Shown in pieces: positions 52,201-54,260 of a stretch of 64,000 nt of DNA. The translations under genes were made by a program, and so were the position numbers. Origin of the DNA: Pleurodeles waltl. Taxonomy: Eukaryota > Chordata > Amphibia > Caudata > Salamandridae. The notes under the pieces are model-generated. The model did not search any database. It had not been told where the DNA came from and saw nothing but the letters and a program-made list of their open reading frames with translations. The stretch is taken from contig NC_090443.1 of the NCBI RefSeq assembly GCF_031143425.1, positions 1,055,663,554 to 1,055,727,553 on the forward strand, written 5' to 3'. Position 1 is the stretch's first letter, and each line of letters opens with the position of its first letter.

Positions 52201-53061
52201 AGTATATATTCACATGACTTCAAAGAACATCTTTGGGCTTGATGTTCCCCAGCCCTGGTGTTCACGCAGAATGGATGTCCTAAGCATTGGAAAGTATTGG
52301 TTCTTAAATGTAAGAACAAAATGTATCTTCTCCCAGGTGATGGACCTGGTCATGAGTATGCTTCGGAACCCAAGAGCAGAAACACAATGTGAAGCTGCCA
52401 TCCACGGTGTGGTGCGTTCTAGGATGTGAGTCAGTGTTGCCATCATCTGTACTTATTCCATCTGTGGGTACAGCCCAAAAAGAATTTAGATTTGTAAACC
52501 TGACGGTTTGGTACCCAGACAAGTTTGGGTGATGCACAGCGTCGCAGCCACGAATGGCGACAATCTTCTTAAGTATTGTTACAGGCGAGTATTCTTCTCC
52601 TTACTACGGTTAGTAACCTTTTCTATCCGTTTCTGTCACCTTCATCTCAAAAAGTGCTCATTTGTGTCCAACTGTTCCCCAGCATAACATTTAGTAAACA
52701 CCCATTTGGTCAATGGGGAGTCTGTGCCAAGAGCTGCGTGTAGGAATTTGCTCCATTTTTGTGTAGAATTTGCCCCTGCCTGGCATTGTTGGCCAACTCT
52801 CATCCTTTCTCTGTTCCCTCCTGTAGCATCTACAAGAAGGCCGGCCTTGGCAAGGAGAAGCGGGAAGTCACCTACTTGGTCGCCAAAAAGGGAGTTGGCC
52901 CGAAAGTACGGCGCCCAGCCGGGGTCAAGGGCCACTTCAAGGTGGTGGACGGCCGGATGAAGAAAGACATGAGAGCCCAAAAGAGGACCAGCCAAGGCAA
53001 GAAGGGTGGCCAAGGAAAGAGGAGCGGGCAGGGGAAGAAGCAGAAGCACAAAAGGACATGA
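75..53061 (+). CDS. FTSJ3: FTSJ3 (Spb1-like pre-rRNA processing protein), 13 C-terminal exons, spliced
   Basis: The exons are 75-175, 2203-2289, 2442-2594, 19793-19928, 20931-21130, 24859-24970, 25195-25288, 28402-28594, 32051-32148, 32557-32659, 44375-44558, 44742-44836 and 52827-53061. Together they give 1791 nt, or 596 residues plus stop, with every phase matching. Vertebrate FTSJ3 is roughly 840-850 residues, so the FtsJ methyltransferase domain is off the left edge and about 70% of the protein is here. The order seen is a DUF3381-type middle region ([21 protein letters not shown]), acidic linkers, then the Spb1_C domain ([70 protein letters not shown]) and a basic tail. Known role of the family: a nucleolar factor of 60S/pre-rRNA maturation; human FTSJ3 is also reported as an RNA 2'-O-methyltransferase. 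The identification is firm. The promoter is not in the window. Confidence 0.96.
470..1393. repeat. Minisatellite, ~117-120-bp unit, with embedded (GT)n
   Basis: About eight imperfect copies share the core CTAAGGCTACTATGCGACTG, then CTGGGATTGAGGGCTC and a TTGGATCCATCCATC segment. Between core and segment each copy has a GT-rich stretch of variable length, with pure (GT)n runs near 898-926 and 1217-1242. Unit length therefore varies with the microsatellite, and two units (near 1040-1090 and 1255-1300) are shortened. It lies in the FTSJ3 intron after the first exon. Open frames here are repeat artefacts. Confidence 0.9.
1394..1600 (+). mobile_element. LTR end fragment of the long-LTR Gypsy superfamily
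   Basis: Right at the end of the minisatellite the sequence reads (c/t)gTTAGGAAAATGCCACTGTTGG and continues CATGGTCACCCCCCCACTTT. This is the diverged counterpart of the LTR terminus of the intact element at 7675-18103 read on its coding strand (TGTAAGGAAATGCCTCCTTG). It includes the same CTGCTAACCAGGCCCCAGCA segment. The rest of the LTR is missing, so it is an old truncated insertion. Orientation is given as coding sense. Confidence 0.7.
1601..2202. other. FTSJ3 intron sequence, nothing recognised
   Basis: Unique-looking AT/pyrimidine-rich intron sequence leading to the exon at 2203. I see no convincing repeat boundary, RNA gene or conserved coding segment. Confidence 0.5.
2203..2289 (+). 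CDS. FTSJ3: FTSJ3 exon, [17 protein letters not shown] segment
   Basis: The acceptor is cttttcatag|G and the donor is ATCAG|gtgagc. The first G completes the Arg codon. The basic helix [18 protein letters not shown] matches FTSJ3 closely. The 2 nt left over become the Ser codon of the next exon, restoring the conserved ISLSSGEE junction. The intron after it is only 152 bp, the shortest in the window. Confidence 0.94.
2442..2594 (+). CDS. FTSJ3: FTSJ3 exon, acidic SSGEEED linker and [13 protein letters not shown]
   Basis: The acceptor is ccatcag|C and the donor is AAGAG|gtgagg. It encodes an acidic Glu/Asp-rich linker ([15 protein letters not shown], then [10 protein letters not shown]) and a charged helix ([14 protein letters not shown]) that is conserved in the family. 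Both flanking phases agree with the neighbours. It is followed by the 17.2-kb intron that holds the intact Gypsy element. Confidence 0.94.
2895..3361 (-). mobile_element. LTR fragment, family B (terminal part)
   Basis: The + strand ends GAGGCTACTTTCCTACA at 3361; read on the other strand it begins TGTAGGAAAGTAGCCTC. The stretch parallels the reverse complement of 25495-25870, including the GCAGCCCATAGGGACC block and the GTTAGCAGGATCCCAGTG block. I call this family B, a relative of the LTR of the intact Gypsy element. Only about 470 bp are left. Confidence 0.65.
3362..6665 (-). mobile_element. Family B LTR remnant split by a nested LTR (3545-6191)
   Basis: 3362-3544 matches the reverse complement of about 28030-28200 (CAATACCAC, CAGTGTTACAAAAATAAAGG). 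6192-6665 matches the reverse complement of about 26000-26190 (GCTGGTAGGAGCA; TAATACCAAACATGCCCAGG). Both pieces therefore belong to one family B LTR interrupted by the element at 3545-6191. It abuts the 2895-3361 fragment head to tail. Boundaries are approximate. Confidence 0.6.
3545..6191 (-). mobile_element. Solo LTR of the Gmr1-like Gypsy family (older copy)
   Basis: It starts TGTAGGAAGTTGGCTCTG and ends GCCATTTCCTTACA, like the LTRs at 7675-10356 and 15431-18103, with the same internal order over its 2647 bp but many substitutions. No internal coding region accompanies it, as expected after LTR-LTR recombination. The flanking 5-mers (TACTT and AGGAG) do not match, so no target-site duplication is visible; the ends may have decayed or recombination joined different copies. 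Confidence 0.85.
6672..7118. repeat. Foldback/MITE-like inverted-repeat element
   Basis: The left arm at about 6765-6850 (GGTTACAGTGACGTTATAAT..., AAACCATAGAAATTCAGC) pairs with the right arm at about 7030-7118 (GCTGAATTTCTAAGATTTTG..., ACCTAACTATAACGTCCCTG). The inner parts also pair (GTTAGTTATTTCA with TGAAATAACTC). The outer ~40 bp of the left arm is repeated upstream at about 6680-6725 (TGTTACAGGGCTGTTATAGT). No coding capacity is present. This fits a non-autonomous DNA transposon; the superfamily is not determined. Confidence 0.65.
7119..7669. other. Intron sequence between repeats, nothing recognised
   Basis: Unique-looking intron sequence up to the target-site duplication of the intact Gypsy element. 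The open frame at 7229-7498 has no recognisable family and looks like chance. Confidence 0.4.
7675..10356 (-). repeat. 3' LTR of the Gmr1-like element
   Basis: 2682 bp, TGTAGG...TTACA as read on +. It aligns base for base with the other LTR at an offset of 7756 except for six substitutions I could see (left-copy positions 8337, 8471, 8540, 8676, 8963, 9760) and a 9-bp segment (ccatgccaa near 10331-10339) absent from the right copy. On the coding strand it is the 3' LTR. Small open frames inside it are shared with the other LTR and look non-coding. Confidence 0.95.
10360..10369 (-). promoter_or_regulatory. Candidate polypurine tract (G10 on coding strand)
   Basis: Ten C on the + strand, i.e. 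ten G on the coding strand, lie 3 nt inside the 3' LTR. This is the position expected for the plus-strand primer of reverse transcription, although the TTG between the tract and the LTR is slightly atypical. Confidence 0.6.
10388..15166 (-). CDS. Gag-Pol polyprotein of the Gmr1-like Gypsy element (1592 aa, intact)
   Basis: A single open frame. Residues ~15-55: Leu/Lys-rich helical segment [12 protein letters not shown]...LQELL, resembling a SAP motif. ~165-340: capsid-like Gag region. ~399-414: zinc knuckle C-X2-C-X4-H-X6-C ([17 protein letters not shown]). ~490: protease DTGAS. ~730-770: integrase zinc-binding HHCC (AHD...GHLGQ...CPTCQASG). ~801/862/898: integrase catalytic D, D, E with exactly 35 residues between the second D and the E. 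~1010-1070: GPY-like module ([12 protein letters not shown]). ~1190-1400: RT with [15 protein letters not shown] and YLDD at ~1314. ~1463-1590: RNase H ([10 protein letters not shown]; end HANADGLSR). Gag and Pol share one frame, so any Gag excess must come from processing or another mechanism. Expressed from the 5' LTR if active. Confidence 0.96.
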   Translation of the reverse strand: MSSTDVTVVELDTTPYLHLKMRELRSLCKIKKITMGPKPTKIQLQELLAEFEKANPSEGGNSEEEDSDLEENSPLPVLSREDRVPQTLTPKIIVRDAGSLTGETNTSEITEDSPSEEDIQLARMAKRLALERQILAIERERQEMGLGPINGGSNINRVRDSPDMLKIPKGIVTKYEDGDDITKWFTAFERACVTRKVNRSHWGALLWEMFTGKCRDRLLTLSGQDAESYDLMKGTLIEGFGFSTEEYRIRFRGAQKSSSQTWVDFVDYSVKTLDGWIQGSGVSNYDGLYNLFVKEHLLSNCFNDKLHQHLVDLGPISPQELGKKADHWVKTRVSKTSTGGDQKKGVTKTPQGKGDETTKTKNSKESSTGPQKPAQEGGPRASSQNNGYKGKNFDPKKAWCHSCKQHGHQTGDKACPKKGSTPNSHPGNTGMASLQVGSTVCPEQIRVHTEATLVSEGGVDLATLAVWPPNMQKYRQQLLINGTRIEGLRDTGASVTMVTEKLVSPGQYLTGKTYTVTNADNQRKVHPMAMVTLEWGGVNGLKQVVVSSNIPVDCLLGNDLESSAWAEVELKTHAAMLGIPELVCVKTRAQCKAQGEQVELESGRMAQPTKRTGKSVGKPTTTQQKKGNLSSQEEVLPSEGTEPLELEPYQVELLGPGGPSREELCKGQETCPSLEGLRQQAAEESKGKKNGTHRVYWEDGLLYTEARDPKPGATRRVVVPQLFRKFILTLAHDIPLAGHLGQTKTWERLVNHFYWPNMSNMVKEFCLSCPTCQASGKTGGHPKAPLIPLPVVGVPFERVGVDIVGPLEPPTASGNMYILVVVDHATRYPEAIPLRSTTAPAVAKALIGIFTRVGFPKEVVSDRGTNFMSAYLKHMWNECGVTYKFTTPYHPQTNGLVERFNKTLKGMIMGLPEKLKRRWDVLLPCLLFAYREVPQKGVGFSPFELLFGHPVRGPLALVKEGWERPLHEPKQDIVDYVLGLRSRMAEYMEKATKNLEASQQLQKFWYDQKAALVEFQPGQKVWVLEPVAPRALQDKWSGPYPVLERKSQVTYLVDLGTSRSPKRVIHVNRLKLFHDRADVNLLMVTDEDQEAESEPLPDLLSSDPKDGTVDGVIYSDTLSGQQQADCRRVLQQFPELFSLTPGQTHLCTHDVDTGDSMPVKNKIFRQYDHVKESIKVEVHKMLELGVIERSDSPWASPVVLVPKPHTKDGKKEMRFCVDYRGLNSVTKTDAHPIPRADELIDKLGAAKFLSTFDLTAGYWQIKMAPGAKEKTAFSTPDGHYQFTVMPFGLKNAPATFQRLVNQVLAGLESFSTAYLDDIAVFSSTWQDHLVHLKKVLKALQSAGLSIKASKCQIGQGTVVYLGHLVGGGQVQPLQPKIQTILDWVAPKTQTQVRAFLGLTGYYRRFVKGYGSIVTALTELTSKKMPKKVNWTVECQQAFDTLKQAMCSAPVLKAPDYSKQFIVQTDASEHGIGAVLSQTNDDGLDQPVAFISRRLLPREQRWSAIEREAFAVVWSLKKLRPYLFGTHFLVQTDHRPLKWLMQMKGENPKLLRWSISLQGMDFIVEHRPGTAHANADGLSRFFHLENEDSLGKG
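15167..15410 (-). other. 5' leader of the Gmr1-like element
   Basis: About 245 bp between the primer-binding site and the Gag start, AT-rich. The coding-strand ATG at 15164-15166 opens the long frame; I see no separate upstream ORF of note. Confidence 0.6.
15411..15429 (-). promoter_or_regulatory. Candidate primer-binding site
   Basis: One nucleotide inside the 5' LTR the coding strand reads TGGTGGATCAGCGGTGGGG. It starts with TGG, complementary to the CCA end of a tRNA. The 3' part resembles the complement of tRNA-Leu (AGCGGTGGG), but with two extra bases, so the primer tRNA is uncertain. Confidence 0.5.
15431..18103 (-). repeat. 5' LTR of the Gmr1-like element
   Basis: 2673 bp; differs from the left LTR by a 9-bp deletion and about six substitutions. 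On the coding strand it is the 5' LTR and should contain the promoter. An LTR of this length is large for Ty3/Gypsy. I could not assign TATA or polyadenylation positions with confidence. Confidence 0.95.
18109..19792. other. Intron sequence, mostly unrecognised
   Basis: Unique-looking intron sequence containing a 51-bp tandem duplication (19404-19505) and a small hairpin at about 19264-19317 (ACTTGTCACATTAGGTTAGG pairing with CTAAGCTAACGTGACAAAT). No gene or repeat family recognised. Confidence 0.5.
19404..19505. repeat. 51-bp tandem duplication
   Basis: Two adjacent 51-bp copies starting CAATCACTC and ending GAGAAGCTG (19404-19454 and 19455-19505) differ at one base (A versus C at copy position 10). 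Confidence 0.95.
19793..19928 (+). CDS. FTSJ3: FTSJ3 exon, [19 protein letters not shown]
   Basis: The acceptor is gtcttcag|G and the donor is ACAAAG|gtgggt. A Lys-rich start is followed by [14 protein letters not shown] and the family signature [20 protein letters not shown], one of the most conserved stretches outside the catalytic domain. It ends in phase 0. Its survival without a stop, 17 kb from the preceding exon, argues that the gene is functional. Confidence 0.95.
20007..20545. repeat. Long inverted-repeat (foldback) element
   Basis: The left arm 20007-20160 begins AGGACAACAGACGAG and includes TCACCTGTAACCC, AACTCAAACATGAAC and AGCAAAAACAT...TTTACGT. The right arm 20428-20545 is its imperfect reverse complement (ACGTAAATTGTTATATG...GTTCATGTTTGAGTT...GGGGTTACAGGTGAA...CTCGTCTGTTGTCCT). 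The AT-rich centre keeps pairing (CTTATAAAAATAT with ATAGTTTTTATAAC). No ORF. It is a foldback or palindromic MITE in the intron between the exons ending 19928 and starting 20931. Confidence 0.8.
20931..21130 (+). CDS. FTSJ3: FTSJ3 exon, [10 protein letters not shown] and acidic SDDEAL region
   Basis: The acceptor is tcacacccag|ATC and the donor is AAGAA|gtgagt. It carries the conserved [10 protein letters not shown] helix, then an acidic stretch ([20 protein letters not shown], then LDDEDMEE) ending in a Lys run. It enters in phase 0 and leaves 2 nt. The acidic part varies between species, so identity rests on the N-terminal half and on the context. Confidence 0.92.
21131..23469. other. FTSJ3 intron, unrecognised, with a (CT)n tract
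   Basis: No coding or RNA gene is seen. A (CT)n run lies at about 23107-23133 followed by a C/T tract to 23148. The block around 21480-21700 (TTTGGGCCCAGCTGTATGCA) has the look of an interspersed repeat, but I cannot assign it. Confidence 0.5.
23470..24833. repeat. Minisatellite, 41-bp unit
   Basis: About 33 copies of a 41-bp unit, GTGGACACACAGGATACAAC then ACACCAGCTCACACAGGGAAT, with frequent variants (GGACACTAC, AGAGGGAAT, GACGCAGGG) and a few longer units carrying TCGGATACACAGG. The unit has no stop in any forward frame, which produces long spurious ORFs (e.g. 23512-24351). It ends about 25 bp before the FTSJ3 exon at 24859. Confidence 0.96.
24859..24970 (+). CDS. FTSJ3: FTSJ3 exon, [12 protein letters not shown]
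   Basis: The acceptor is gtttgttgcag|A and the donor is GGGAAG|gtactt. It encodes [20 protein letters not shown] and then ASLWFGK; the [10 protein letters not shown] and LWF motifs are FTSJ3/Spb1 signatures. It begins only about 25 bp after the end of the 41-bp minisatellite, so the array has expanded almost to the splice acceptor. Confidence 0.94.
25195..25288 (+). CDS. FTSJ3: FTSJ3 exon, [14 protein letters not shown]
   Basis: The acceptor is ctgttttcag|GAT and the donor is TCCG|gtgaga. It encodes [20 protein letters not shown] and then [11 protein letters not shown], corresponding to the family's FAGIE...ELE segment. It enters in phase 0 and leaves 1 nt. The upstream intron is short (224 bp). 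Confidence 0.92.
25495..28265 (+). mobile_element. Family B LTR (old, near full length)
   Basis: It begins near (CG)TAGTAAAGTCCCCTCTTTC then TGGCATGG, the diverged start of the LTR family seen reversed at 2895-3361, and runs through blocks shared with 6192-6665 and 3362-3544. It ends in decayed sequence around 28200-28265 (AAGGTGTAAGACCAGAGG). About 2.7 kb and no internal region, so probably a solo LTR. The 264-codon frame at 26740-27534 (-) inside it shows no protein family. It occupies nearly all of the intron 25289-28401. Confidence 0.65.
28402..28594 (+). CDS. FTSJ3: FTSJ3 exon, low-complexity Lys/Glu/Ser linker
   Basis: The acceptor is ttttctag|GC and the donor is GAAAA|gtaaat. A Lys/Glu/Pro-rich tract ([20 protein letters not shown]) is followed by a Ser/Asp/Glu end ([11 protein letters not shown]) that looks like a casein-kinase-2 substrate. 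This linker is the least conserved part of FTSJ3, so the exon is called from open frame, splice sites, phase (1 in, 2 out) and charge pattern rather than residue identity. Confidence 0.82.
28750..31790. repeat. Satellite array, 87-bp monomer with 173-bp higher-order repeat
   Basis: About 35 tandem copies of an ~87-bp monomer built of GAGAGCCCATACTGCTCTAC, AGTGGCACCTGCTGGCTAGG and GCAGCGAGTGACCCTGAG...ACCAGTACTG. From about 28971 to 30010 alternate monomers differ consistently (GCACGTAACCCTGAGGGACC versus GAGAGTGTCCCAGAGGCC), giving a 173-bp dimer repeated about six times, shown by identical landmarks at 28971, 29144, 29317, 29490, 29663 and 29836. Beyond 30010 the order is irregular. It sits between FTSJ3 exons ending 28594 and starting 32051. 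Confidence 0.95.
32051..32148 (+). CDS. FTSJ3: FTSJ3 exon, GFEVVPIE at the start of Spb1_C
   Basis: The acceptor lies after a run of about 15 T followed by gttag|A, and the donor is TCAA|gtgagt. A Lys-rich start ([16 protein letters not shown]) leads into [11 protein letters not shown], the conserved entry to the Spb1 C-terminal domain. The phase is 2 in and 1 out. Confidence 0.93.
32557..32659 (+). CDS. FTSJ3: FTSJ3 exon, [20 protein letters not shown]
   Basis: The acceptor is cttctccag|TT and the donor is AACAG|gtacta. It encodes [20 protein letters not shown] and [10 protein letters not shown], a nearly invariant Spb1_C signature. It is followed by the 11.7-kb intron with the nested DIRS elements. 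Confidence 0.96.
32660..33860. other. FTSJ3 intron, nothing recognised
   Basis: AT-rich intron sequence after the exon ending 32659, with no repeat boundary, RNA gene or coding segment that I can support. Confidence 0.4.
33870..34878 (+). pseudogene. Older DIRS-like element, gag remnant (5' piece)
   Basis: Translation in broken frames gives gag-like text: [13 protein letters not shown], then LTEVLQPG and [16 protein letters not shown], separated by stops. This resembles the Gag of amphibian DIRS elements. The stretch 33880-33960 (GAGCCGTATATAGGCACCTC) looks like its 5' leader. It is interrupted at 34879 by the younger DIRS element and resumes after 40768. Confidence 0.65.
34879..35055 (+). 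repeat. DIRS left inverted terminal repeat
   Basis: From GTTCGATGGCATCTGTCGC to CATCTTCGATTGTTTTT. The inner ~145 bp, from TTTTGCAATAGCTCGCCATC onward, is, as far as I can read, identical to the reverse complement of the right repeat. The outer ~30 bp differs at several positions. Confidence 0.9.
35274..37319 (+). pseudogene. DIRS Gag-like ORF1 with two in-frame stops
   Basis: One frame runs from the ATG at 35274 to the stop at 37317-37319 but is broken by TGA at 35652-35654 and TGA at 35736-35738. The first part is Cys/His-rich ([26 protein letters not shown]), a probable zinc-binding module. The middle is Lys/Ser/Pro-rich (SAPKKKK). The 513-codon remainder from 35778 has the conserved Gag helices ([29 protein letters not shown]) and ends in a Gly/Arg repeat ([11 protein letters not shown]), a likely nucleic-acid-binding tail. 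Confidence 0.85.
37260..39218 (+). pseudogene. DIRS RT-RNase H-methyltransferase ORF, frameshifted
   Basis: The N-terminal RT part ([40 protein letters not shown]) is in the frame open at 36946-37725. The rest is in the frame open at 37386-39218. The switch lies near 37700-37725 and implies a small indel. Then come [27 protein letters not shown] and YLDD (RT), [23 protein letters not shown] and KTDN (RNase H), and at about 38800-39150 the DIRS methyltransferase-like segment ([33 protein letters not shown]). The upstream frame overlaps the end of Gag. Confidence 0.88.
39170..40270 (+). pseudogene. DIRS tyrosine recombinase, one in-frame stop
   Basis: The frame overlaps the end of the RT ORF. 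TAG at 39836-39838 breaks it; the same frame resumes and ends at 40268-40270. Motifs: N-terminal SAM-like region ([28 protein letters not shown]), first catalytic Arg in [13 protein letters not shown], the H-x-x-R box in [12 protein letters not shown], and the probable nucleophile Tyr in HTFTKHY. This enzyme would insert the circular DIRS DNA instead of a DDE integrase. Confidence 0.88.
40308..40408 (+). repeat. DIRS internal complementary region
   Basis: 40308-40348 (GCAAAACATGCGTATCTACA...GCCATCGAACT) is the reverse complement of the left outer end. 40349-40408 (GAAAATGTCACTTACCCAGT...ATTCGCATG) is the reverse complement of the right outer end. It therefore represents the joined element ends and can template completion of the termini during circle formation. 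Confidence 0.9.
40566..40768 (+). repeat. DIRS right inverted terminal repeat with extension
   Basis: Reverse complement of the left repeat, plus about 31 extra terminal bases (ACAGATGTACACTGGG, TAAGTGACATTTTCA) that are absent from the left end but present in the internal complementary region. This asymmetry is typical of DIRS. Confidence 0.88.
40769..41430 (+). pseudogene. Older DIRS-like gag remnant (3' piece)
   Basis: Directly after the young element the degenerate gag resumes: [13 protein letters not shown], then [23 protein letters not shown] and a decayed HAWLR-type segment. These follow in order from the 33870-34878 piece, showing that the young DIRS element split this gag. Confidence 0.6.
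41431..44374. other. FTSJ3 intron, nothing firmly recognised
   Basis: Long intron stretch up to the exon at 44375. GGGGCCTATTACATA at about 41472 and GTGCCCCGTAATCCCC at about 42369 could be the ends of a ~0.9-kb non-autonomous transposon, but pairing is weak. No gene seen. Confidence 0.4.
44375..44558 (+). CDS. FTSJ3: FTSJ3 exon, [14 protein letters not shown] and [18 protein letters not shown]
   Basis: The acceptor is ccttgcaag|G. The donor is AGGAGG|gtacgt; this register is chosen over the alternative one base upstream because only it keeps KKRR|MLKK in frame. It encodes [20 protein letters not shown], a Lys/Arg helix, then [20 protein letters not shown], the core of the Spb1 C-terminal domain. 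Confidence 0.97.
44742..44836 (+). CDS. FTSJ3: FTSJ3 exon, [20 protein letters not shown]
   Basis: The acceptor is tcttcttccag|ATG and the donor is CGCGG|gtaaga. It encodes [20 protein letters not shown], then [12 protein letters not shown], all diagnostic of Spb1_C. The two leftover G bases join the C of the last exon to give Gly before [11 protein letters not shown]. The upstream intron is only 183 bp. Confidence 0.97.
44950..46510 (+). pseudogene. Decayed second DIRS-like element
   Basis: It begins with TGGCTGTAGATACACGTGC...GTTTGAAGAAGTCAGTTTC, a diverged version of the terminal repeat at 34890-34990. It continues through acidic gag-like text ([18 protein letters not shown]) and ends with [14 protein letters not shown] at 46395-46440, matching the RT entry [14 protein letters not shown] of the better copy. 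Many stops and the 3' half missing. Confidence 0.6.
46511..47703. mobile_element. LTR-like retrotransposon remnant, unassigned
   Basis: GACACCAATCTATAAAAATA and surrounding text, then GGTGCAGTCTTTGCTGGTGC and GGGGCAGTCCTTCTTGGG, echo composition and short motifs of the LTRs in this window, but no terminus is clear. Confidence 0.35.
47704..49235 (-). mobile_element. Diverged LTR related to the Gmr1-like family
   Basis: Shares, in order, TTTGTGGTAG(GGCGG)CGAGCAG, AATACTCAATTTAGGGGCGTG and CAGGAGGCACCTCTAGG with the intact element's LTR (TTTGTGGTAGTGTGGTCGAG; GGGGGCACCTCTAAGG). The start is damaged and the 3' third is displaced. Confidence 0.6.
49236..49564 (+). mobile_element. Inverted LTR end fragment
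   Basis: Ends GGGCCAGCTTCCTACA. Its reverse complement starts TGTAGGAAGCTGG and continues through CGGTAGTGTGGTCGAGC to GGACATAGTGCAATT, matching the first ~330 bp (as read on +) of the intact LTRs. It is opposite in orientation to its neighbours. Confidence 0.7.
49720..50326 (-). mobile_element. LTR terminal fragment
   Basis: Contains GCACCTTGCCTTAGTGGTTG and GGTCTGGTTAGCAGGCCTCA and ends AGAGGCAAATCCTTACA, corresponding to GCACCCTGCCTTAGGGCTGT, CCTGGTTAGCAGGCCTCA and GAGGCATTTCCTTACA of the intact LTR. Confidence 0.7.
50374..50505 (+). repeat. (GT)n microsatellites and a G-rich tract with G4 potential
   Basis: (GT)n runs at about 50377-50391 and 50442-50461 lead into 50461-50503, an almost pure G tract broken only by single A residues and containing well over four G-runs of three or more. 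It is on the FTSJ3 sense strand, so it is in the pre-mRNA intron. Confidence 0.9.
50530..51036. other. Intron sequence with an unassigned - strand frame
   Basis: The - strand reads [20 protein letters not shown] and continues open through 50727-51005 and then a shifted frame to 50563. It may be a fragment of a retroelement Gag next to the LTR piece at 51037, but I do not recognise a family. Confidence 0.3.
51037..51600 (+). mobile_element. LTR terminal fragment, opposite orientation
   Basis: Starts TGTAGGAAACTGGACTTCC and includes GGACTGTAAGGGCTGCAGCA, GCTATGCCACCCTAAGGACC and CAGGTCTTAGACCCCTAAGG, the reverse complement of blocks near the + strand right end of the intact LTR (GGCATAAGACATGCTGCAGC; CCTTAGGGCTGTAAGG). 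Confidence 0.6.
51601..52826. other. FTSJ3 last intron, nothing recognised
   Basis: No repeat boundary or gene that I can support before the terminal exon. The open frame at 52163-52429 is not part of FTSJ3. Confidence 0.45.
52827..53061 (+). CDS. FTSJ3: FTSJ3 terminal coding exon and stop
   Basis: The acceptor is ctcctgtag|C, and the exon ends at TGA 53059-53061. It encodes [20 protein letters not shown], then [20 protein letters not shown] and [12 protein letters not shown], the invariant end of FTSJ3/Spb1. A basic tail follows that is longer than I recall for other vertebrates because of a short QGKK/QGKR repeat at about 52990-53040. It ends in KHKRT. Confidence 0.97.
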
Positions 53062-54260
53062 GACCAGCTGGTGACACTTTAAAAAAGGAGTTTGTAAACT
53101 CAGTGAAGGGAATTTTCTGCCTTCTGATAGATCTGCCTGTGTGTACGAGGATGTAGCAGTAAAAAGAAAGACTTGGCTCCTGGGAAATCACTTCCTGTTT
53201 GTGAGATGGTCACTTCCTGCGACTTGAGGCAGTGCAGCTCACTTCCTGTTTAAATGGATTGTGGGAGACTGCTTCTTTTAAATGAGACATTATTCCCTTG
53301 TTTGAAGTGACTTCCTCTTTTTAATGGGAAAGGCATCTTTTGGGAGACAGCCCTTCTTCCTATTAAGGTAAATACCTCCCTGTGTTGGAGAACGCGTCCT
53401 CTTAAGAGGTAAATACAGTCTTTGTAGCTGGACATTTCTTATTTGATGTGCTGCTGGTGTTCTTTTCTGAGCATCAATTCCCCTTTGTTAAACATCTCCA
53501 TCATCCTTATTGCAAGGACTGTCCTTCCGCGTGAGAGCTCACGTGCTCTAGAATGTTCACATCTCACTTTTTAGGGCTCTCCTGCTCTTTGAGGGAACAT
53601 CTTCCTCCCTAGCAGGCCGCTTCTTGTTTGATGTGATGGTTCTCTTTGCAAGGGGTCACTTCCTGTTTGCCCGAATGCATGTGTTTTTTGCAGGAGGGGT
53701 GCCTACGTCCCTGTCCTTCCTACTGTAAATGGTTTTATAGATGGTCTAATTCTGCTGCCAGTTATTCAATATTTTTGTATTGTAAAGTTATGGCGCTATT
53801 CAAATGAAATTAACACGTTATTTACCTTCAGTGGTAACCCCAGAAAGACTGTATCCTTGCATGTAGAGTTTTCTTTTTTTTTAACACAAATGTCAGATTT
53901 TGCTTGTTTGTGGCGAGGGAGTCCTGGTTCGGTCTCACCTTTGCTTCGCCCTTAGAGGCAGGTAAGGGTGAGAGTGTGCTAAGGGCGAGGGAGGGCTGAA
54001 AGGAACATGGGAATTTAAGGGAAGTGAAAGCTGCCGAGGCATGAGCTGTGTGTAGGTTTGAAGAAGATGAATGCAGAGAGATCGAAGGGAAGTTGAGGAT
54101 AGGAACACTGCAGCTGGTGATGAGTGGCTGCAAGGACAGGTGGTGAGATCTAAGGAAAGTCAGAAATGAGGGGTGGGGGGTCATGAAACTTTAGAGATGG
54201 GATAATCAAATGAGATGTTCAAATGAAACTGTTGAAAACCCAAATAAAGAAGTTTGAGAA
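53062..54260 (+). promoter_or_regulatory. Probable FTSJ3 3' UTR with repeated ACTTCCTG motifs
   Basis: Sequence follows the FTSJ3 stop without a recognisable coding exon. The first canonical AATAAA downstream is at 54243-54248, so the UTR could run to about 54260; an earlier variant signal near 53770-53800 is equally possible. The part 53185-53670 has at least four copies of CACTTCCTG and several variants, as if derived from an old short tandem repeat. The 3' end is not proven by sequence alone. Confidence 0.4.

Noticed and set aside
52163..52429. Open frame ending in [15 protein letters not shown] as an FTSJ3 exon
   Set aside because: The exon ending 44836 joins directly and in phase to 52827 with conserved residues on both sides; an extra exon would break the alignment.
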